From NCBI RefSeq assembly GCF_009905375.1, contig NC_133647.1, positions 77,056,231 to 77,120,230 on the forward strand: DNA of 64,000 bases, given 5' to 3'. This document shows, piece by piece, positions 53,504-64,000 of this stretch (position 1 is its first letter; each line of letters begins with the position of its first letter). The stretch comes from Apium graveolens (taxonomy: Eukaryota; Streptophyta; Magnoliopsida; Apiales; Apiaceae). Position numbers and translations under genes: made by a program. The notes beneath the pieces were generated by a model. The model searched no databases. It was not told the DNA's origin and was given only the letters and a program-made list of their open reading frames with translations.

Positions 53504-54560
53504 TGTTAGATAATGAATCACACACAGAGGGGGGTGAATGTGTTTTTGTATTTTTCTGCTTTTCTTGAAGTGTTTATGGTGATGAACAAAGTAAATTACA
53601 ATCTTGTAGTTAAATGTGTTAGTACTGAATTTAGACAGATAAAACAGTGAACACAAATCTTCCAAAACTCACTTAATTTTATATTAAAATTAAGAACATT
53701 TTGCTACAAAAATTCTAGGCTTTTTATTGATAAAGAGCTTAGCTTCTTCCTTGAGAGAATACAAGATTTTTCTGATCTGAATTCTTACCACTAACAAAGC
53801 ATCCAGTGTTTACTTTATAGAATAATAAACACTGGTTATTACACAATATGCATTAGCATGTACTAAACCCTATTTTTGGATAATCAAATCTTTCTATTTC
53901 TGGCTTAGTGTATCTTTGCTAATCTTGCATGCATGTGACTTTACTTTTACAGTTAATCTTGGCCTTTGATCTTGTACTCTTCAAGCTGCTTTTGTAGACT
54001 TGTCAATCCGACTGATTAGATTGTTTGTTGATTGATAATCTTGGATATTCAACTGTTCTGCACTTTGTAGTTTGAGTTTTACCTCGAGATCTCCAGTTTG
54101 GTATATAGAGAACTTGACATCTCGATAAGTATATTGGCTTATCGAGATCTCTAATCACTCTACAATTATTTTGACTTATCGAAGTCTCTGAGTTCTCTAT
54201 AAGAGAATTTAGCTTGTTGAGATCTCTCATCTTCATGTCTTCACTTTGGCTTATCGATAACTCTGAATTCTCTAATAACAAGTTGACTTATCGATAACTC
54301 AGAGTTCTCTAGTGAATAAATGACTTGTCGATATCTCCATTCTTCATGTCTTCAAATTTGCTTGTCGATATCTCTGAGTTCTCTAGTAGCTTTTCCTGAC
54401 TTGTCGATAAGTCATTCTGGAGTTCTCTAATGACTTCTCTATAACACTTAATCTGTGACTTGTAGAGATCTTGACTTAAAATATTTTTCCCAAAACAGAT
54501 TTATTCAACTCCAAACTTCTTCATAATTCTTCTGAGCCATGATCTTCTTGATTCTGAAAA
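53504..54560 (-). mobile_element. SIRE-like LTR, minus strand, lacking its first ~200 bp
   Basis: The outer end at 53504 reads TGTTAGATAATGAATCACAC on the plus strand, that is the 3' end of a minus-strand LTR. The body matches the complement of 12068-13303 (for example AAAACTCACTTAATTTTATA) and carries inverted ATCGACAAGTC units at 54090-54420. The match ends near 54560 (TTTGGAGTTGAATAAATC and GATCATGGCTCAG in complement), so the start of the LTR is missing. Confidence 0.8.
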
Positions 54561-55465
54561 ATAGTTTCGAGCTTTAAAACATTTTTTCTAAATTATGTTC
54601 AAGGCTCGATAATTATTATTAAATGATTTTAAAGTCAGATTCGGGCATTCAAACCTTGTTATTTGTTTATAAAATGATTCTGGTACCCGTTTTAATTCCG
54701 AAAAATATTCAAAAATTCGTAATAAATACCAGGAAAATCATTTTAACCTCGAATCTTAATCTGTGTTATATACCTATGTGTCTATTGTTTGACTGCATTG
54801 GTCATAACTTTCAATCCGTAAACGGGATTTGGGTAAAACGAAGGGTAGATAAAAGCTTATGACATCTATGTGACGATTAGAATAATATGAGATCGAGTAT
54901 TGAAAAATACTTATGATGCCTAGCAGAGTGACCAAGGAGTAGAAAAGAAAGCAAGTGATCAGTGAGTAGAAGCGAGGCATAGAAAAAGTAGACAAGTAGT
55001 TGTTAAATAGAATCGTTAGACTAGTGCAAGTGAAGTTGGAAATCATTTGTGATAAGGCAAGTACTTCTGAACCTTTCTTGAGATATATTGAAAGTATTTC
55101 TGAACTTTCTCGTGAACTGTTGAAAGTATTCAAAATATTTCTGTTTATATTGTAAGTGCTTTGAATCATTCAACCTTGAACCCTAATCACATCATTTGAT
55201 CTTCGAGCTGTAAGCCTTATTCTTCGTAAACCATCGATTGTTGATTTCCCAGATGTTAAACCATAAAAATACGATACCACTCCACAAATACATATACACC
55301 ATACACCAATCACTGGAATAAAATTGGCTTATATATTCTACAACACCTTGTAACATCAAAGAACTACACCTTATATATCCATTAAACCATTGTTCATTTA
55401 TTACCTGAATCTTCTACGGGCTTAAAGCCATTCTTCGTACATACCTTGATATACCCTGGTGATAC
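54561..55465. other. Unclassified repeat-like sequence
   Basis: No coding pattern; the minus-strand open frame 54774-55169 is low-complexity. Phrases such as AACTTTCAATCCGTAAACGG and TTGGGTAAAACGAAGGGTAG resemble stretches in gypsy LTRs, so it may be an LTR fragment. It is bounded by SIRE LTRs on both sides. Confidence 0.35.
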
Positions 55466-55995
55466 TGTTTTGCAAGCCTGTACTTTAACAAGACTAAGTC
55501 AATTTGACAACCCTAAGTAAGTTGTATGATAATCTAAGTTTGCATTTTGTATTGTAACATTTAAGTATGTAAAAATGTAAATAGATTAGACTGGAGTATT
55601 TTTCTGTAAATAGTCTCAAGCCTAAGAATAAACTCTGGAAGAAGATCATGCCTCAGAGAAAGTGTGAAGAAGCTTGGAGTTGAATAAACCTATTTTGGGA
55701 AAAATATTCTAAGTCAAGAAATCTACAAGTTACAGATTAAGTGTTATAGAGAAGTCATTCGAGAACTCCAGAATGACTTATCGAGAAGTCAAGAAAAGCT
55801 ACTAGAGAACTCAGAGATATCGACAAGACAAATTGAAGACATGAAGATTATAGATATCGACAAGTCATTTCTCCACTGAAGAACTCAGAGATATCGACAA
55901 GTCAAAATATCGCTAGAGATCTCTGAGATATCGAAAAGTCATTTCATCACTAGAGAACTCAGAGATATCGACAAGTCAAAATATCACTAGAGATC
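55466..55995 (+). mobile_element. Start of a SIRE-like LTR, cut by a Tekay-type LTR insertion
   Basis: TGTTTTGCAAGCCTGTACTT at 55466 corresponds to the LTR start at 12068. The match continues through AAGACTAAGTCAATTTGACA and CTCTGGAAGAAGATCATGCC into the ATCGACAAGTC repeats. It stops at 55995, where a Tekay-type LTR starts. The remainder must lie beyond 64000 or be lost. Confidence 0.85.
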
Positions 55996-56470
55996 TGTAA
56001 TAACCCCAATTTTTGGAATTTTTTTGAAACCCTTATGAATAGTGATTTTGCTGATTATGTTGAATAAGAAAACTTTTCATACCACACTTTGTAGATGTTG
56101 TTTTATTGTTATTACGAGATCTTATTCGTACTCTATATGGTATATAAGTGTATGTAAAGATCGTCAGAATCCAAATTCGAACACTTTGATTTTTCCCGAA
56201 AATCCACCAGATACCGAAATAATTGAGTATAAGGTAACAGAATAAAAAGGATTTAAATTAAAGGATTATAAAAGAGGATCATATAAGAAATATAATATAT
56301 TGAGAAAGGTTTAGGGAAACCCAAGTAATAAGATCCCGGGTATGATCCCTCAAACGATAAACGAGAACGAAAATTAAGCGAACCGTATAACAGATAAGCG
56401 GTCATTAACCAAACAATTAAGCAAGGATTAGCATAAGAAGATGCTTCCACCACCAAGTGATGACAAGTGG

Positions 56471-58531
56471 TGTAATAACCCCAATTTTTGGAATTTTTGA
56501 AACCCTTATGAATAGTGTTATGCTGAATAAGAAAACTTTTCATGCCACACTATGTAGGGGTTCTTTTATTGATCTTCTGGGATATTATTAGTACTCTATG
56601 TGGTATATAAGTGTATGTAAAGATCGTCAGAATCCAAATTTGAACCTTTTGATTTTTCCCGAGAATCCACCAGATACCGAAAGAATTGAGTATAAGGTAA
56701 CATGATTGAAAGGATTTAAATTCAAGGATTATAAGAGAGGATCATAAAAGGAATATAATGTATTGAGAAAGGTTAAGGGAACCCAAGTAATAAAATCCCG
56801 GGTATGATCCCTCAAACGATAAAAGAGAACGAAAGTTAAGCGAACCGTATAACAGATCAGCGGTCATTAGGCAAGCAATTAAGAGTTAATCAAGGATGTT
56901 AGGGATAATGATGTCATCAAACCAACAAGATGGCATAGGAAAGGTGACATAAGCATGACATAAGGGAAGGAGGTGTGGTTGATTTATAACCACACAATTT
57001 TTTTCATGGTTAAAAATGATTAAAGCAAAACAAAAGTCAACCAACCAAGGAAAATCAAAACAAATCACAAAAAACACAAAACACTCCATTTTCTTCATCA
57101 AGCTCTCGGCTTTTCCATGGAAAAGCAAGGGAAATTTTTCAAAACTTAAGCTACACACCTTCATAATTGAAGAGGTTTGTTTCTTTAGCTTCTATAAATC
57201 ATAACTTAGATGAGCCATAAGTTTAAGCTCAAGATTCCATGATTATCATAGCTAATCAATTCATCAAAGTTCTTGGTGAATAGTGTTTTTTTCAAGAACT
57301 TGAAATTTTGATCTTGTGTTTTTGTTTAGATATAGCTTTGGTAAGGATTTTCAAGGGTGATTCCAAGCTCCCTAGTACTTTTACTCACCAAGGAAGGTAT
57401 AATCTCATACCCTAGCCCTAATTTTGTATAAATTAGAGTTAGTATGTTTGGTATGGTTCATGAGAGGCATGGTTATTGTGTATTTAGAGATTGGTTGGTT
57501 TTGTGATGTGTTTGGAGTTGTAAATCTTGTTGATTAGTTAAAGAACTTAAGTAAAGCTTTTAGTTCATGTGGGGAAGTAGTATAAATTTGGAATTATTGA
57601 GTTGTTGGGGCTGTTGTAGCATTGTATGATTGGAGTTAGGTTGAATGATTGAATTGTGGTTGATTGGTGGTTGATTTGGAGTAGGATAAAAATTTGTAAT
57701 CGCGTAAACATAGCCGTCGTAATGTCCGATTTACTTTAGACTATTTTTGTTCATAACATCAGGACCCGAGAACTCACTGTTAGGTTTTGACCATTGCCAT
57801 GTTTAGATAGTTCATGTTACGAGCTTCGTTTTGATATGTGGTACGCTTGAATCCGATGTACGGTTTAGGAGAAACGGCCATTTTAAGTAACGGCATTTCG
57901 CGAATAAACCATTACCCCTCGCCTTACTTTGAAACATAGGTTAAGGACCTTAAAGGACTAATTGGGGTATGAAACATTTATGTAAAGTGGATTAGGCAGT
58001 TGGTAAGGTACTCGCGAAAGAATCGCCTTAAAACCCTTAATGGTTAATTTATTAAAAATGGTGGAGCTGAGGGTACTCGAGCGACTTAAGTAAATCGTTA
58101 AGCGCGAAAGCGAGCGTAGGACTCTAAATGGTTTAAGTCTAGTTTCTTAAGAGACCGGGGTTTAATTCCGACTTATGTTGTTGTTCATAGGTTATCGGAC
58201 CCACTCTAAGCTTAAGTCTATCCGGGAGCACTCAGGCAAGTTTTCTATCCGTTATACTGTTGTTGTGATGTTTACATTTGTACATGCATTATCTTGTGAT
58301 AGATGCATAATGGTTACTTAGCAAATTCTTGCGATATATTGTAGCATGTGATATGGTATATATGCATGCCTGTTTCGTATTCTTGATACATATATCTGTT
58401 GATTCAGTTGATAATACCTATGCTAGAGATAAGCGGTAATTTGCATATACGCTTAGTATAGGGGACCCAAAGGTGAACTTTTTCTAAAACCGGGAGTCGA
58501 GGCTCCCGAGTATAATATATATATATATATT

Positions 58532-58562
<31 letters not shown>

Positions 58563-60751
58563 AGATATAGTTTTCAAAACTATTATTCGAATAAGGTTTA
58601 TTCGATAACTTTATTTTATTAATGAATATTATCTTGAATATTCATTTGAGGGCTTATGACTCCGTTTATTTTATTAATGAATATTATCTTGAATATTCAT
58701 TCGAGGGCTTATGACCCCGTTTATTTTATTATTGAATATTATTTTGAATATTCATTCGAGGGCTTATGACTCCGTTTATTTTATTAATGAATATTATTTT
58801 GGATATTCATTCGAGGACTTATGACTCCGATTATTTACTAAATAATATTCTTTATTTTATTAAAGAATAATGTGTCGATAATCAAACATACTTTTGATTA
58901 TTCAAATAAAGATATTACTTTCATATAAGTATATCTTTGGTTATTTAATGTTCATTTCAAGTATAAGTTTTACAACTTCCACTTCAATTATTTTTATAAA
59001 GATTATTCTTTATGGGAATATTATTTAAATAATAATATTCAGATATTTTCTAATATATTGGGACTGATTTATTTTACTAAATCAACATCACTCCAAACAT
59101 TCTTAAAAAAATGTTTTCGAGTCTTCAAAATGATTTTAAAGGTTAGGGCGGATCCCAAAACTCATTTTTATATTTAGGATCTTCCTTTCAAAGGGGATTT
59201 AAATATTCGCTCAAAACCTGAGGGATCGGCTCTGTGGTATGTTTATATTTACAACAAGGTTGCTAATTTGATAAAAGAGTTTTTGATTACTTACCCAATA
59301 CTCGGGAAGTAAAATTCTTGGAACAAGTTAATCCATTAACAGGCATCACCTGGGAAATATTGGTGAGTTTTCCTTTCCAACTAGATACGACTTCTTGGTG
59401 GAGCCGTATCAACAAGTTTCTACTTGGGGAAAGTGGGGACGAGCTTTACGTTTCAGAGTCATGGATTTTATCTGAACTAGGAGTGGCGTAAGTGGTCGAG
59501 TGGCGCCGGCCCAACCTTATTATATTGGCTCAAATGGCCTGGAAGTTCCGCTAAGACGGTCCATTCCTTAGGAGTCCAGTGTTCGGTTGACAAGTAAATC
59601 CGACAGGTTCTCCTCTACATGTAGAAAATGGTGGGGTTGTACTACTGCGACTGATCATCGTAAGTGGTCTTCCTGGCGCGACAAACTCCCGTAATGAGTT
59701 CGTCATCCAATTAGATATTTCTGCAACACTACCCAGAGCACTTCGATAGAAAGGCTACGGTTGGGCGATTGTTGAGTGTTGGCAGAGTCAAGTTTTCAAA
59801 ATGATGTTTGCATCAAATGAAGTATCTCGTAACTTCATTTTATTTTGATGATATTTTAAAGATTGATTCTATACAAGTTTTGTCTTGTAGCTTAATCTAT
59901 GAGATGAACTATTTATCCATTGAACGGTGGTAGTTCAAGTAGTATTCGGAAATGATATAAGTATATTGGAGTATCTTGTAACTTCATCTTTTAAACTTAT
60001 ATCTAGTTAATGATTGTCTTATGAATGACAAAGGTTTCAGAAAAACGTTGAGACAAGGTTAGATATATGAGATCACCTTGCAACGATATTTTTATACAGT
60101 TATAAACTGGAACTCTGTGTGTATTATGCATGGAATAGGACTTTCAATATTTTGAAAAGTATATACGTATATATACTGAATATTTCGCGACTTCATCGCA
60201 TTAAGATATCAAACTTGGTTCATTTCTTTTGACCAAGACTTTCATGAGTACTATGAGAATGCTCATATATTGTTAATTATTTTACATATTATTTCGGTGG
60301 GCTTGTTGCTCACCCTTGCTTTCTTCTTTCATCACACAACATCAGATAGACCAGATGAACAGGACCAAGCTCCCAATTCATGAGTGGATAGGAAACATTC
60401 CGCAGTTTCCTATAGGCGTTGATGTCGCTGTAGCTGAGGTAGGAACTACCAATAGGCTAGGCTTTCAACTTTTGATGTACCAGATTTATATATATTTATG
60501 AATTGTAATAATGGCAAAGAAATGTAAATTTATTCAGAAGCCCTTTTAAGGTGTATTGGCATATAATTATGGAATAAAATGACTTGTGATTATTTTTGGA
60601 TATTCATCTCTGAGACTATAACTTGTGGTGTGTGTGTTTATGGTGGGGTCACAGTACAGAGTAGTTGATGATTTATTAAGATTGACTGTTATTAAGGGAA
60701 ATGGAACTCGTGACAACCCGGATCCCCGACCCCGGATTTGGGGGTGTTACA
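56471..60751 (+). mobile_element. Nested Tekay-type solo LTR with TSD AGTGG (4281 bp)
   Basis: Complete LTR from TGTAATAACCCC to GGGGGTGTTACA. AGTGG at 56466-56470 and 60752-60756 is a perfect 5-bp duplication. No internal domains are present. It lies inside another LTR of the same family, which continues on both sides without loss. Termini are intact, unlike the copy at 3543, consistent with younger age. Confidence 0.95.
58612..58830 (+). repeat. Minisatellite, four units, in the nested LTR
   Basis: Same unit as at 5690-5966 (AATGAATATT spacer AATATTCATT, then CGAGGGCTTATGACTCCG), four copies. GGGCTTATGAC is favoured here over GGACTTATGAC, showing homogenisation inside this array. Confidence 0.9.
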
Positions 60752-62404
60752 AGTGGCAAGAGATGAAGTCACCAAGATGATATCATGCTTAGTCATACTC
60801 CACTCACTTTAAACAACCAAAAAATCATCCAAATATCCCATTCACTTCATTTTCCACCACAAAAACATTCAACAAAGCAAATACTCTCCCAAGAACACAT
60901 AGCTCACGGCTTTTTCATTTTTTCAAGGAGAAAAATTCCAAAAATCAAGTTTCTAGCTTTGTTAATTTGCAAGGTAATTACCCAAGGTCCCTTATGATTA
61001 GATAAGCATATCCTAGGAGTTTAAGCTTCTATTTCCTCATGAATCTCTTCCAATAAATCAAGGAAAAAGATGATGAATAGTGTTTTTAAGATTACTAACT
61101 TTATTTTCTTTGATTTCCTTTAAGATCCAAGCATTCCTAAGCTATCTCAAGGCTTCTAAAGGCTTCTTAAGGCTTCCTAGCTACTCTAATCACTCCAAGG
61201 AAGGTATAACACCTCCAAACCCTAACTTTACTTTGAGTATTAAGATGGTTTTAATGGTTATAGTAAATGAGAAGCATGATGCTTGTGTGTTTAGAGTTTG
61301 GATTGGATTTGTAGTGATTTGGATGTTGAAATCTTGTTTATAGTTAATGAAACTTAAGTATAGCTAGTAGTTCATGTGTGGGGTTGTATAAATTGGAAAA
61401 TCTTGAGGTTTGGGGACTGATGTAGTAAGGTTTGGATGAGGGTTGGTTGTATTGTTGGTTGTGAGTTGAATGGTGGTTGTTTGGGGTGGTTTAAAACTTA
61501 GTAATCGCGTAAACATAGCCGTCGTAATGCCCGATTTACTTTAGACTGTTTTTGTTCTTAACATCAGGACCCATGAACTCACTGTTATGTTTTGACCTTT
61601 GCCATGATTAGATAGTTCATGTTACGAGCTTCGTTTTGATATGTGGTTCGTTTGAATCTGATGTACGGTTTAGGAGAAACGAACGTTTTAAGTAACGGCG
61701 CTTCGCGACCGAACCATTACCCCTCGCCTTACTTTGAAAACTTGGTAAAGGACTTTAATTGACTAATTGGGGTATGAAGCAATTATTTTAAGTGGATTAG
61801 GCAGTTGGTAAGGTACTCGTGAAATAATCGCCTTAAAAATCTTAATGGTTAATTTATTAAAAATGGTGGAGCCGAGGGTACTCGAGCGACTTAAGTGAAT
61901 CGTTAAGCGCGAAAGCGAACGTTAGGGGTCTAATTGGTTAAAGTCTAGTTTCTTAAGCGACCGGGGATTAATTCCGACTTATGTTGTTGTTCATAGGTTA
62001 TCGGACCAACTCTAAGCTTAAGTCTATCCAGGAACACTCAGGCAAGTTTTCTACCCGTTATACTGTTGTTGTGATGTATACATATGTATATGTATTATCT
62101 TGTGATAGATGCATGATGGTTAATTAGCAAATCTTGCGATATATTGGAGCATGTGATATGGTATATATGCATGTCTGTTTCGTAATCTTGATATATATAT
62201 GTTGATTCAAATGCTTATAAGTTGCATAATACCTATGCTAGAGATAAGCAGTAGTTGCGTATACCCTTAGTATAGGGGACCCGAAGGTGAACATTTCCTA
62301 AAACAGGGAGTCGATGTTCCCGAGTATATTATATATATATTTATATATATATATATATAGTTTTCAAAACTATTAATGAAATAAGGTTTATTCGATAACT
62401 TTAT

Positions 62405-62572
62405 TTTTATTAATGAATATTACTTTGAATATTCATTCGAGGACTTATGACTCGGTTTATTTTATTTAATGAATATTATTTTGAATATTCATTCGAGGAC
62501 TTAAGACTCCGTTTATTTTATTTAATAAATATTATTTTGAATATTCATTTGAGGACTTATGACTCCGCTTAT
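62405..62572 (+). repeat. Minisatellite, three units, in the outer LTR
   Basis: Three units of the same family with GAGGACTTATGACTC and GAGGACTTAAGACTC variants. Confidence 0.9.
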
Positions 62573-63060
62573 TTATTAAATAATATTCTTTATTTTATTG
62601 AAGAATAATGTTTCGATAATCAAACTTATTTTCGATTATTCAAATAAAGATCGTACTTTCGTATAAGTATATCTTTGGTTATTTATTATTCATTTCAAGT
62701 ATAAGTTTTAAAATTTTTACTTCAATTATTTTTATAAGGATTATCCTTATAGGAATATTATTTAAATAATAATATTCAGATATTTTCTAATATATCGGGA
62801 CTGATTTATTTCATTAAATCAGCTTTACTCCAAACATTCTTAAAAATGTTTTCGAGTCTTCAAAATGTTTTTAAAAGTTAGAGCGGATCCCAAAACTCGT
62901 TTTCAGATTTAAGATCTTCCTTTCGAAGGAGACTTGAATATTCGCTCAAAAATCTTGGGGATCCGGCTCTGTGGTGTATTTTATATTCACAACGAGGTTA
63001 CTGTTTTGAGAAAACAATTTGATTACTTGCCCAATGTTCGGGAAGTAAGTCCATCTAATT

Positions 63061-63200
63061 GAATCGGCATAAGCGACAGGCCGGGGTATGGTCTATAAAG
63101 GTGTAAGAGGCTGGGTGACAGTCCATCCACGCATGAGTGGCCGGGTAACGGTCTAGCGCGAGGTCCTAATGCGGCCAGGGTGATGACCGACGAGGAATTC
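63061..63200 (+). repeat. Four GC-rich degenerate repeats unique to the outer LTR
   Basis: GGCCGGGGTATGGTCT, GGCTGGGTGACAGTCC, GGCCGGGTAACGGTCT and GGCCAGGGTGATGACC occur about 35 bp apart. This segment is absent from the LTRs at 3543 and 56471, which have unrelated sequence at the same place. Confidence 0.8.
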
Positions 63201-64000
63201 ATCCATCTGTAGTAGAAAAGGTTACTTATTGGTATCTTTGCCTGATCAGCAAGATATCGGGTTTATGCCAAAATTCTTTTCTTTCCGAATTCATTGGATA
63301 TTGCAACTCTATTCATACTTTATATGACAGAGGTTTTCAGGAAATGTATGGGAGATATATATGAATATATATATATATTGGGACTTAATGAAGTATCTCG
63401 TAACTTCATTTCATTCAATGATTGAATCTATTCAAGTCTTATCTTGTAGTCTCATCAGTGTGATGAACTTTTGAAACTGATGATAGCTTGAACGGTGGTA
63501 GTTCAAGTAGTATCCGGAAAAGATATAAGTATATTGGAGTATCTTGTAACTTCATCTTTTCAACTTATATGTGGTTAATGATTATCTTATGCATGACAAA
63601 GATTTTCAAAAAAACATTGAGACAAGGCTAGATATATGAGATCACCTTGCAATGATATTTTTATACAGTTATAAACTGGAACTTTGTGTATATTATACAT
63701 GTCAGAGGATTTCAAAGATTATGAAAAGTATATATACTTATATACTGAATATTTTGCGACTTGGTCACGTTAAGATATCAACTTGGTTCATTTCTTCTTA
63801 ACCAAGACTTTCATGAGTACTATGAGAATGCTCATATATTGTTAATTATTTTACATATTATTTCGGTGGGCTTGTTGCTCACCCTTGCTTTCTTCTTTCA
63901 TCACACAACATCAGATAGACCAGATGAACAGGACCAAGCTCCCAATTCACGAGTGGATAGGAAACATTCCGCAGTTTCCTATAGGCGTTGATGTCGCTGT

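Larger units (their letters stand above)
55996..64000 (+). mobile_element. Outer Tekay-type LTR, interrupted, running off the window
   Basis: Left part 55996-56470 starts TGTAATAACCCCAATTTTTG; the right part resumes at 60752 and follows the family to the window end within the CCTATAGGCGTTGATGTCGC region. It is split by the solo LTR 56471-60751. The left target flank is AGATC (55991-55995); the right end is outside, so whether this is a solo LTR or part of a full element is open. Near 63045-63390 it carries a different segment from the other two copies. Confidence 0.9.

Noticed and set aside
54774..55169. 131-codon minus-strand frame as a membrane protein
   Set aside because: Low-complexity Ser/Leu/Tyr-rich translation of repeat-like DNA; no conserved pattern.

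Overview
The window is nuclear DNA from a eudicot plant and consists almost entirely of transposable elements. It contains long plant-type LTR retrotransposons of both superfamilies, an Au-type SINE, Stowaway-like MITEs, a TTF-type hAT remnant and one ordinary-looking plant gene. There are no operons, CRISPR arrays or bacterial signals. The element families look familiar from Apiaceae and related asterids, but that placement is a guess. All feature types and coordinates were read by eye; no alignment or database search was run.

Layout. 1-7896: decayed 3' end of a Tekay-type chromovirus (integrase GPY/F region, chromodomain, polypurine tract) and its 4.35-kb 3' LTR. 7897-13303: the 3' part of a SIRE-like Ty1/copia element (relic of the extra ORF after pol, polypurine tract, 1.24-kb LTR). 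13304-20357: two copia pol relics. The plus-strand one is split by a 1445-bp gypsy solo LTR with a perfect 5-bp target-site duplication (TSD), and ends in a 1.73-kb LTR whose start carries a 404-bp tandem duplication. 21128-30545: a gypsy solo LTR bounded by the TSD ATTGA and split by a minus-strand, 5'-truncated SIRE-like element. That element keeps an env-like ORF of about 1520 codons in one frame with four stops. 30546-35694: AT-rich DNA with no clear gene, a SINE and a Stowaway MITE. 35695-46647: a minus-strand Ty3/gypsy element of Tat type with two 585-bp LTRs. It carries decayed gag-pol and, on the opposite strand, a nearly intact intron-containing antisense gene with its own TATA box. 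46648-50605: a second copy of the element's flank, then the only convincing host gene (minus strand). 50606-55995: an hAT deletion derivative, a small MITE, a complete 1.57-kb non-autonomous LTR element with TSD GTCAC, and two SIRE LTRs in opposite orientation. 55996-64000: a Tekay-type LTR with a second LTR of the same family (solo, TSD AGTGG) nested inside it.

The region is a layered insertion record. SIRE sits in a gypsy solo LTR; Tekay LTR sits in Tekay LTR sits in SIRE LTR; a gypsy solo LTR sits in a copia pol. Four solo LTRs or short elements can be closed exactly by their 5-bp TSDs. The observations most worth following are four. (1) The antisense gene is much better preserved than the gag-pol around it. 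(2) The Tat insertion sits next to an apparently unoccupied copy of its own target site plus a stray gag fragment beyond its 3' LTR. (3) A 10-bp motif (TATCCGTCGA and its complement) is scattered in both orientations through the LTR, leader and coding region of the SIRE-like element. (4) Nearly every frameshift falls in a homopolymer run, which may reflect sequencing error rather than real decay.
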